From NCBI GenBank assembly GCA_024654345.1, contig JANLIN010000018.1:1-10874 (forward strand): 10,874 nucleotides of DNA, read 5' to 3'. The notes under the pieces are model-generated. The model was not told the origin of the DNA and made no database searches. It saw nothing but the letters and a program-made list of their open reading frames with translations. Within the stretch, counting starts at the first letter, position 1. Every line of letters starts with the position of its first letter. The stretch is from Candidatus Komeilibacteria bacterium (GTDB lineage Bacteria; Patescibacteriota; Patescibacteriia; UBA1558). Positions 4,489-10,874 of the stretch are shown piece after piece. The translations under genes and the position numbers were made by a program.

Positions 4489-4944
4489 ATGTTTTTGACA
4501 GTACATAGTGCGGTGGGCATGGCTATAGCCTCTCGGATCGACGACCCGGTGGCTGTTTTTGTGCTAGCCGTCGCCTCTCATTATATTCTCGATAGCATAC
4601 CACATGGTGACGATAATCTCGTGGACAAAAGTTTACCCGAGCTTATCAGACGACGAAAGTTAACGAGGATTTTCATGGTCGAAGTAGTATTGGTACTTGT
4701 ATTAGGTTTTTTTATTCTTACCAAAGTCCCTATAAATCCTGTCTACATGTGGCTGGCTGTATTGGGTGCAATGTTGCCTGATATACTATGGGGGGTTCAC
4801 TCGGTTGTAAAATGGCGGTGGTTAGAACCCCACAACCGTTTTCATAATCTCGTGCATAACCCGCTGAAAATAATTATTTCGCTACGTAAAGGCCTAATTC
4901 TTCAAGCCATCGCCCTAGTTCTCATCATCTCCTTCATATTATAA
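4489..4944 (+). CDS. Small histidine-rich membrane protein, YdjM/DUF457-like putative metal-dependent hydrolase
   Basis: A 151-residue integral membrane protein with hydrophobic segments around 20-37, 62-78, 85-103 and 136-150. Candidate metal ligands are regularly placed: H6 (TVHSAVG), H31/D35/H39 (SHYILDSIPHGDD), D98 (GAMLPD), H104, and H115/H119/H123 (PHNRFHNLVHN). This layout resembles the YdjM/DUF457 group of membrane-bound putative hydrolases, whose reaction is not established; the assignment rests on motif memory. Small proteins of this look are frequent in Patescibacteria. There is no Shine-Dalgarno, and the ATG is 6 nt from TATAAT. It is a single-gene unit ending at a terminator shared with the convergent glycosyltransferase gene. 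Confidence 0.75.
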   Translation: MFLTVHSAVGMAIASRIDDPVAVFVLAVASHYILDSIPHGDDNLVDKSLPELIRRRKLTRIFMVEVVLVLVLGFFILTKVPINPVYMWLAVLGAMLPDILWGVHSVVKWRWLEPHNRFHNLVHNPLKIIISLRKGLILQAIALVLIISFIL

Positions 4945-4945
4945 A

Positions 4946-4982
4946 AAACTCCTCCGATAAAGTTACCAGAGGAGGTTTTTTA
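4946..4982. terminator. Bidirectional terminator between convergent genes
   Basis: CTCCTC (4949-4954) pairs with GAGGAG (4969-4974). It is preceded by a run of A and followed by a run of T, so it can end transcription in both directions: the membrane protein gene from the left and the glycosyltransferase gene from the right. Confidence 0.88.
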
Positions 4983-4990
4983 TATTAATT

Positions 4991-6136
4991 TTAAAACATT
5001 GACTGTGTGATTGACTGTGGTGCCAACTGAATATCGGTATAAGCAACGGTTAATGCCTTGGCAATGTCCACCCAGTTGTAGTTACTGGCCATCACTCGTT
5101 TATTGATACGGGCATATTTAAGGGCCTCCGCTTGGCGATGCAAACCCTTTCTCATGCAGGCTGTTAGTTCCGAAATATTTCCCACTTCAAATACAGTCCC
5201 GTGGCACTGTTCAACAATTTCCAGATGTCCATCGATATTGCTAACTATCACCGGCGCCCCGGCCGCCAGTGCCTCAAGGAGAGTGATTGGCAATCCTTCA
5301 TCTTCTGAGGCTGATATATATGCCAGACTTTTGCTCATCAAATCATAAATTACTCCACTATCAATAAAACCCGTAAAAACAACTCTCTTATCCTTGGCTG
5401 CTAATTCACGAAGTCGTGCCGCGTATCCGGCCGTAAAGGTCGAGCCTCCCACCACAACCAAACGAAGATTTTTATTCTTGAGATTTTGGAAAGCGGAAAT
5501 GACGTCGTGTATTCTCTTGTGAGACACAAACCGAGCCGCCACGATAAAATACCGCCGTTCTTTGAGATTGTAGGTCTTGAGCGTTTTAGCGACGGTAAAG
5601 CGACGCGTAATCTGCACTCCGTTCGGTATATAGGTAGTCGGAGTATTATACCGCTCTAAACAATATTTCTGCAGACCGCGTGATACTGTTATTACTTGAT
5701 GTGAAAATTTACAAGCCGACCATTCTCCCATGGTAAGCGCAATCTTCGCAATTCCGGACCACTTGGCGTGCTTACGATCAAGTGAGTGAAAAGTGGTGAC
5801 TACTTTTATACTCGGGTTCAATATACGCGGTATCCAAGCCAGTAGTGAAGGGCCCACCCCCTGATAATGAATTACGTCATAACCGGAAAAAATAGCATGC
5901 ATAGTGGCGAGAAAAGTATGGCTGATAGCATCAAGATTTTTGGTATGAATAGAGGGTAGATTTATGATATGAACGCCACGATACTTAGCAATTTTCTTGC
6001 TAGTATAATAAGGACGAGCATAAACATATACTTCGTTTCCCAAAGCAACCAGCTGCTGACTGACCTGCTCCACGTATTTTTCTACCCCGCCATAGAGGGC
6101 TGGCATTCCTTTTTGTCCAATAAAAGCAATTTTCAT
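4991..6136 (-). CDS. GT4-family glycosyltransferase with DUF1972-type N-terminus
   Basis: Probably transfers a sugar from a nucleotide-sugar donor to a growing surface glycan on the cytoplasmic face; donor and acceptor are unknown. The 381 residues show the two-domain GT-B layout. The N-terminal half begins MKIAFIGQKGMPALYGGVEK, the DUF1972 pattern seen in rhamnosyltransferase-like enzymes. The C-terminal half has YIPNGV (169-174), AARFVSHKRIHDVISAF (200-216), VFTGF and SEDEGLPITLLEAL, which supplies the retaining-enzyme E-x7-E motif (E280, E288). There is no signal peptide or membrane segment. The start at 6136 lacks a Shine-Dalgarno. It is last in the leftward surface cluster and separated from it by 160 bp with a candidate promoter. 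Confidence 0.9.
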   Translation of the reverse strand: MKIAFIGQKGMPALYGGVEKYVEQVSQQLVALGNEVYVYARPYYTSKKIAKYRGVHIINLPSIHTKNLDAISHTFLATMHAIFSGYDVIHYQGVGPSLLAWIPRILNPSIKVVTTFHSLDRKHAKWSGIAKIALTMGEWSACKFSHQVITVSRGLQKYCLERYNTPTTYIPNGVQITRRFTVAKTLKTYNLKERRYFIVAARFVSHKRIHDVISAFQNLKNKNLRLVVVGGSTFTAGYAARLRELAAKDKRVVFTGFIDSGVIYDLMSKSLAYISASEDEGLPITLLEALAAGAPVIVSNIDGHLEIVEQCHGTVFEVGNISELTACMRKGLHRQAEALKYARINKRVMASNYNWVDIAKALTVAYTDIQLAPQSITQSMF

Positions 6137-6205
6137 GTGTGCGGAAAATGTAAGAATTAATTGTTGATCCTAAAAAAAATATACTATTAAATTCACGGAT
6201 TAATC

Positions 6206-6234
6206 ACCTTATCAAATTAAACCGATTCTGTCAA
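6206..6234 (-). promoter_or_regulatory. Candidate promoter of the DUF1972-type glycosyltransferase gene
   Basis: On the - strand a consensus TTGACA (6234-6229), a 17-bp spacer and TAAGGT (6211-6206), a weak -10. The leader would be about 60 nt. The rest of the 6137-6296 gap holds no gene and no clear terminator after the upstream gene; TGTATA/TATACA near 6261-6278 can form a weak hairpin without a T-tract. Confidence 0.45.
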
Positions 6235-6296
6235 TACGATCGGGCACTTTTCGACTGCGGTGTATATAATCCTATACATTAAAACTTAATAAGAGA

Positions 6297-8024
6297 TTAA
6301 TTAATATCCCTCGACTCCACTCGACCATCATTGGGCGTGTGGAAGTCACGGCTCATGTCATTGTTGATAATACCAGTGTTTACTTCGATATCTGTTCCCT
6401 CCAACCCTGATTCCGCCAGTACCCGAACGGAATTAATGAGCGTCAAATTCTGACCTGCTTGAGCGGCTGTGGGGATGATTTCCACCTTTAAATTGATCGC
6501 GGGAATAGTCGGATTAACACCTTTGTCATAAGAATCAATCTCCCAAACGATATTTTCCTTTCCTGATATTCGACCTCGATTGCTACTAAAATCAAGTAGT
6601 TCAACGTGAGCCGGCAGATCAATCGTAGCCCTCATATTACGAAAACCACCGAAGTCCGGCTTTACCTGCAGGTTAATCCAATAGCTAGTCGCCTCCCCGA
6701 CTATTGGCGGTAGCGGACCATAAGCTATCTGATCTCCACTGGGCAAGTAATATACGATCTTTGAAGATATCGTCACCTCTGGCCTGATCGAAAGCTGTTT
6801 TGGTAAACTATATATTTTCCCCGCTCCCAGTGGCCCGGTCCAAATTATTACCGCTTGCAACTCCGGTGCTTTGGTTATATTATCTACGACTGGAAATATT
6901 CTTATAACTGCTTCAATATACTTTTCTTGGTCTGATGAGACAGATGAATGTTTCTCACTTTGAACATCAACCCGCCATTGCGCGGTAGTATCAACCAGAG
7001 ACAATCGATAATCGTCCAGAGAAGTTTGCTCACGATTGTGAATATAGTAACGGATAGCCACCGGCTGACCTGCTCTGGCGGTGCCATCTGTCAGCAGTTG
7101 CCAATCAAGAGTTATCGCCGGCTGTTTGACAAACAGGGTACGAGAAATATTTACCAATATTTCATCGCCGATGCTAATCTGCCAATTGATCTCGGGATTG
7201 ACGCTCTGCTGACTATAAATCCGCCATTCTTGATGCCAACTTCCGCCGGCTGGAATTCTTATATCTGACCACCGGTAATCCTGTGCCTCACCGGTTATAA
7301 ATAAGTCGCTAGTCGTATACACCTGGACCACTCCTTTTTCTATGTCATACGGTGAGTTGTTGGTTAGCTTCAATCTAGCCGTCGCATTTGAATTAGTATA
7401 GATATTATCAGGTATTTCCAAATCCGCCACTAACAAAGTGTGGGTATAAAATAGATCAGCGGACACAGACTTGCTGTGCGGAATATCAAGATTATTATAG
7501 TTCAAAGTCACCCCCCAGTTTTGAGCCGAATCGAGCGCCTGCCAACTATAGCCACGTAAAATTATGGTACCATGAGCATCACGCGGCAGATCATTCAGAT
7601 AAATTATATTTTTAGCACTGTCGTATTCCAAACCACGCAGATCGTAATCAACCAGATGAAAATTTTGCGGCAATTTCAATACCAAGTAGGCGTCTTCCAG
7701 CACGTCTCTATTCTCATTGCTATAATTAATCTTGATCTCCTCCAAGGCACCACTGATAGCCGTTTCCGGTAGCTCAAAAGCTAGGTCAACATTACGATTG
7801 CTAGTCACGGGATGATTCCAGAAGAATATCAAAGCGGCAAATAGAACCAGGCCGAAGACTATCAGAGCCAAATCAAATACTAAAACACTTAAGCGCTGTT
7901 GATAAAGACGCTCATACCGAAGCCGTACCGGATTTATAACCCAGCGTCGACCATGATGCCGCACCAAGTGCCAGCCACCTTTAGGTTTATTGTCATTTAA
8001 TTCATTGGGGTTCATATCTGACAT
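6297..8024 (-). CDS. Single-pass membrane protein with large beta-sandwich ectodomain
   Basis: Not recognised as a named family. The 575-residue protein has a basic cytoplasmic N-terminus (HLVRHHGRRWVINPVRLRYER, about 19-39), one transmembrane segment (about 46-69, rich in V, L, F, A) and an outside portion of about 500 residues. That part reads as roughly four beta-rich modules (near 80-195, 196-300, 302-385 and 415-560), with phrases such as RLKLTNNSPYDIEKGVV and ATIDLPAHVELLDFSS that recall CARDB- or DUF11-like stalk domains. No catalytic motif is visible, which suggests a structural, adhesive or scaffolding role. The start is ATG 8024. An in-frame TTG at 8045 would overlap the upstream gene and is less likely; ATG 8015 is an alternative. 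It begins 11 nt after the stop of the glycosidase-like gene, so the two are probably co-translated. Confidence 0.75.
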   Translation of the reverse strand: MSDMNPNELNDNKPKGGWHLVRHHGRRWVINPVRLRYERLYQQRLSVLVFDLALIVFGLVLFAALIFFWNHPVTSNRNVDLAFELPETAISGALEEIKINYSNENRDVLEDAYLVLKLPQNFHLVDYDLRGLEYDSAKNIIYLNDLPRDAHGTIILRGYSWQALDSAQNWGVTLNYNNLDIPHSKSVSADLFYTHTLLVADLEIPDNIYTNSNATARLKLTNNSPYDIEKGVVQVYTTSDLFITGEAQDYRWSDIRIPAGGSWHQEWRIYSQQSVNPEINWQISIGDEILVNISRTLFVKQPAITLDWQLLTDGTARAGQPVAIRYYIHNREQTSLDDYRLSLVDTTAQWRVDVQSEKHSSVSSDQEKYIEAVIRIFPVVDNITKAPELQAVIIWTGPLGAGKIYSLPKQLSIRPEVTISSKIVYYLPSGDQIAYGPLPPIVGEATSYWINLQVKPDFGGFRNMRATIDLPAHVELLDFSSNRGRISGKENIVWEIDSYDKGVNPTIPAINLKVEIIPTAAQAGQNLTLINSVRVLAESGLEGTDIEVNTGIINNDMSRDFHTPNDGRVESRDIN

Positions 8025-8035
8025 AATACTCTGAA

Positions 8036-10000
8036 TTATTGCCAAGTAAAGACATCAGTAGCGGTGGTAATTATTTCAGCGCGACCGTTCCCGGTGATAT
8101 CGATTGCCGCCACCCCCAGACCCTGGTTGTTATTGCCGGGATGAACCAGCCAATTACTTAACTGCCGACCTCGCTCGTCAAAAACGGTAATTTCGGCTTT
8201 TCCTCCACGTCCCGGTGTGGCTACTATTTCTGCCCGACCATCGCCATCCAAATCACCGCCGGCAACGGTGACACCGCCACGAAATGTCGACGCAAAGGCC
8301 ATAAAGCCAGGACTCAATAATTTTCCTTTCTGATCAAATATTCGGACATGCGGACCGCCGCCATAACCGGCACCGGCAATTACCTCCATTTGGCCATTGC
8401 CGCTTAAATCAGCCACCGCCACCGAAACACCGCCCCGAAAATTGGTGGCGTAGGCGAAGAAGCCAGGGTTTATTAATACTCCCTCGCTGTTAAATATTCT
8501 TATCTGTGGACCGCCACCTCTTTCCGTGCCGGTGATTATCTCCGACCAGCCATCCCCGTTTAGGTCACCGATCACAAAATTGATTCCTTGGTTATATCTT
8601 TCGGTATAAGGGTAAAACTTTTTTTTCAACACTCCACTACTATCATAAATTTCTATCCAATTGTCGCCCGCTACCAGTCTCTCTCGCAATCCGTCACCGT
8701 CCAAATCAGTTATCGCTACTTTTAAGCCACCGACTGTGGTTTTATCAAAGGCAAAGAAGCCATTGCGTTCCAACTCTCCGGTAGCCGTGTATATTCTGGC
8801 AAAACTACCGTTGCGGAAAGTCGTATCTGCTAACGAGTCAATTCGGCGACGCATAATAATGCCGTCTTGAGCGGGCAGGTCTATACTGGTTACCAAGCGG
8901 CCGTTATTGACTATTTTATCTTGCGTGCCTTTAATTTTTTCATATTCACCATCCAGTTTTATCCTCTGGTCCTGAGACGTCGAATTCAGCAAGACAATAC
9001 CATCATCAAAATCACGCCGCCATATACCGTAGTCATTCAGACTACCGGCGAGGTTACTCGCCTCTCCCAAGGGTTTCCCCAGATAAAGATCGTATTCATC
9101 ATACCACCAAGTTTGAGCGTGGTTTTGGTCACCATAGTCAAAGCTAAAGTAGGCATCTAGCAACAAAGCGGACGATAGACCATAACGCATTAACTTGTAA
9201 TTGGCGGGAGTATACTGGTTACCGGTGTTGGTATTTAAGATCATGGTTTTTGGATACAAAGAAGCTTCCCTGAGAGCCAAGGCATCTATCATATTGGTGC
9301 GCCAGTTGCCACCGTAAACTTGTGGCCAACCCTCGTACAGACGACCCTGGGTGGTATCGGCATAAACACTACTGCTGTTGACAACAATCACCTGATCGCT
9401 GGCCAACCGCGCTCTCAAACCGGAGATCAACTGACGCATGGCCGTTTGCCACTCCTGATCGGTTATACTGGTATCGCCCAAGTGGTCAACGCCACCAAAG
9501 CTATTGTCCAAAAAAACTCCGTCCCAGGCTTCATCCTGCAAAATATTTTCCACCAAAAAAGTCGGTAACCACTCCTGCCACTCGGTTTGAGTAACATCTA
9601 TCATATTAGTTCCCGGCCAAAAACTTATCCTTTTGCCACCCCGGTCATACAGCCAAAGATCGTGGTTGTTAACTTGATCATAAATTTGTCGCCATGGATT
9701 GGCGGCCGTAGTTTTTGAATGTTGAGTTTGAACTTCCTGAGCGGTTAAATAAGCTAGGATTTTAATATCAGGATTCGATTCCCGGATTTTCCTCAAGGCA
9801 CTGAGGCTGGTAAATTGGTTCTGCATATCCAGTATAAGTAGATCCCACTTGGCTAGAGCCACCGCTTCATGCTCGGTTATCTGCCAGCGCAGATAATAGT
9901 TGGCTAAACGAGGGTTGCTATGATCAAAAGCATCCGCCCCTATCGGTATCGCGGATAAAAGAGTCACTATGATAATAATTATTTTAGATAATCTGCTCAT
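8036..10000 (-). CDS. Secreted glycoside-hydrolase-like TIM barrel fused to an FG-GAP/VCBS propeller
   Basis: The 654-residue protein has a signal peptide (RLSK, then IIIIIVTLLSAIPIG, likely cut after ADA at 22-24). Residues about 30-385 resemble the hypothetical glycosidase family GHL15 or a GH114-like barrel: WDLLILDMQ (52-60), IKILAYLTAQEV (79-90), WDGVFLDNSFGG (159-170), RLYEGWPQVYGG (220-231) and LLDAYFSFDYGD (280-291). D165 and E223 are candidate catalytic residues by position only. Residues about 395-654 are FG-GAP-type repeats with DLDGDG (432-437), DLNGDG (479-484), DLSGNG (531-536), DLDGDG (583-588) and DITGNG (634-639), likely Ca-binding loops. Longer upstream starts lie deep inside the preceding gene, so ATG 10000 (17-nt overlap) is preferred; it fits the signal peptide but lacks a Shine-Dalgarno. 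Activity and substrate are unproven. Confidence 0.82.
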   Translation of the reverse strand: MSRLSKIIIIIVTLLSAIPIGADAFDHSNPRLANYYLRWQITEHEAVALAKWDLLILDMQNQFTSLSALRKIRESNPDIKILAYLTAQEVQTQHSKTTAANPWRQIYDQVNNHDLWLYDRGGKRISFWPGTNMIDVTQTEWQEWLPTFLVENILQDEAWDGVFLDNSFGGVDHLGDTSITDQEWQTAMRQLISGLRARLASDQVIVVNSSSVYADTTQGRLYEGWPQVYGGNWRTNMIDALALREASLYPKTMILNTNTGNQYTPANYKLMRYGLSSALLLDAYFSFDYGDQNHAQTWWYDEYDLYLGKPLGEASNLAGSLNDYGIWRRDFDDGIVLLNSTSQDQRIKLDGEYEKIKGTQDKIVNNGRLVTSIDLPAQDGIIMRRRIDSLADTTFRNGSFARIYTATGELERNGFFAFDKTTVGGLKVAITDLDGDGLRERLVAGDNWIEIYDSSGVLKKKFYPYTERYNQGINFVIGDLNGDGWSEIITGTERGGGPQIRIFNSEGVLINPGFFAYATNFRGGVSVAVADLSGNGQMEVIAGAGYGGGPHVRIFDQKGKLLSPGFMAFASTFRGGVTVAGGDLDGDGRAEIVATPGRGGKAEITVFDERGRQLSNWLVHPGNNNQGLGVAAIDITGNGRAEIITTATDVFTWQ

Positions 10001-10874
10001 AGAAAGAGATAATTTTTTCGCCGTAAGTTTCGGCGTCATATTTTGAAGCAGAGCTGATCGCCCCCTTCCGTAGATGGCTGTAAATCGAGTTATCATATAT
10101 GTCTTCAATAGCTAGTACAAGCTCGTTCACATCACCGGCTGTAAATAAAAGTCCGTTACCATTATCATCTACAATTTCCGAGATACCTCCCATATCGGAA
10201 GCCAGCACCGGTTTGCCGATCGCTAGCGACTCCAATAATATCAGAGGACAATTTTCCGCCCATAGTGATGGTAGCACAGCGGCGCGACAATGTCTTAATA
10301 AATCCTGCACTGCAGACGGTGTCTGTCGCCCCAACCACTCAACATTTGATAATTGATACTCCTGCCGCCACTGATCAAACAAAGGGCCGTCGCCAGCTAT
10401 TTTGAATTTGTATTGTGGCAAGACCGCCGCCGCTTGCAGTAATATATTGACACCTTTTTCCGGGCTGATACGCCCACCATAAAAGATATAATCACCGTCC
10501 GCCGATACTTCCTCTTGCCGAATAAAGTTTGGCATAATCTCTACCGGAACATGCGGATAAGAATCACTCACAATCCCGGCTAAATAGCCGCTGGGAGAAA
10601 TAAACCGGTCACACATCTTATAGAACTGACGATCTCGTTTGTGTATGATGGCGGCCACCACTGAAATCCAAAAAGAATTTTTTATCTGTTTTTCCAATAT
10701 TAATTGGCGGATACTCTGTTTGACCGACACGCTTTGTCCTTGATGATACAAACTGTAGTTGGGGCTGACAACGTAAAAATCATGCAAAGTCATCACTACT
10801 GGAATACCGGCGTCTTTAAAGTATTTGATAATCACCGGTGATAGCTGATGATAAACATTGTGCAAGTGTACCAC
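9984..10874 (-). CDS. GT4-family glycosyltransferase, 5' end outside the window
   Basis: The frame is open to the window edge, so the N-terminus is missing; the GTG at the edge is an internal codon, not a start. The visible 296 residues begin in the N-terminal GT-B domain (VHLHNVYHQLSPVI, then VMTLHDFYVVSPNYSLY, a pattern common in GT4 enzymes). They continue through IMPNF, FYGGRISPEKGVNILLQAA (131-149), IAGDGPLF (159-166) and WAENCPLILLESLAIGKPV, which carries the E-x7-E pair at visible residues 207 and 215. It probably adds a sugar to a surface glycan; specificity cannot be read. Its stop codon lies inside the start of the secreted glycosidase-like gene (17-nt overlap), so the two are almost certainly one transcript. 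Confidence 0.9.
   Translation of the reverse strand: MVHLHNVYHQLSPVIIKYFKDAGIPVVMTLHDFYVVSPNYSLYHQGQSVSVKQSIRQLILEKQIKNSFWISVVAAIIHKRDRQFYKMCDRFISPSGYLAGIVSDSYPHVPVEIMPNFIRQEEVSADGDYIFYGGRISPEKGVNILLQAAAVLPQYKFKIAGDGPLFDQWRQEYQLSNVEWLGRQTPSAVQDLLRHCRAAVLPSLWAENCPLILLESLAIGKPVLASDMGGISEIVDDNGNGLLFTAGDVNELVLAIEDIYDNSIYSHLRKGAISSASKYDAETYGEKIISFYEQII

Noticed and set aside
4208..4498. 96-codon open frame on the + strand
   Set aside because: It starts inside tRNA-Met and crosses the terminator and repeat elements; the translation has no recognisable protein character.
10001..10108. 36-residue N-terminal extension of the glycosidase-like protein
   Set aside because: It lies wholly within the preceding glycosyltransferase gene and would bury the signal peptide inside the protein; ATG 10000 places it at the N-terminus.

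Overview
The window looks like part of a chromosome from a Candidatus Patescibacteria (CPR, probably Parcubacteria-type) bacterium. This is inferred from the gene types together, not from a marker gene: a short Rel protein, a YdjM-like histidine-rich membrane protein, and a surface cluster with a glycosidase-like/FG-GAP fusion, plus compact spacing and start codons placed almost on top of promoter -10 boxes. Every complete gene ends in TAA or TAG. The frames read well with TGA as stop, so the code is not that of Gracilibacteria, where TGA means Gly.

Left part (1-3350): a probable terminator of an upstream gene is followed by rel (+), a bifunctional-type (p)ppGpp synthetase/hydrolase that stops soon after the TGS domain. 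Converging on it is the parA-parB operon (-), the chromosome segregation ATPase and its CTP-switch DNA-binding partner. parB has a Shine-Dalgarno site. parA seems to be transcribed almost from its start codon.

Middle part (3350-4490): a non-protein RNA island. tRNA-Leu(CAA) is divergent from parA, followed by initiator tRNA-fMet and an elongator-type tRNA-Met, all with encoded CCA. The two CAT tRNAs sit in two copies of one cassette: an inverted hairpin, an identical 37-nt leader with a 24-nt perfect palindrome that ends exactly at the tRNA 5' end, the tRNA, a direct-orientation hairpin with a T-tract (terminator), and a second palindrome. The hairpins share a core and differ by compensatory base changes. 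This repeat/tRNA architecture is the most unusual thing in the window.

Right part (4489-10874): a small membrane protein gene (+), again with TATAAT just before its ATG, shares a bidirectional terminator with a leftward block of four surface genes. In transcription order these are a GT4 glycosyltransferase (cut by the window edge), a secreted glycosidase-like TIM barrel fused to an FG-GAP propeller, a single-pass membrane protein with a large beta-sandwich ectodomain, and, after a 160-bp gap with its own candidate promoter, a second GT4 glycosyltransferase. The first three overlap or nearly abut, so they are probably co-transcribed and act together on an envelope polysaccharide; the substrate cannot be read from the sequence.
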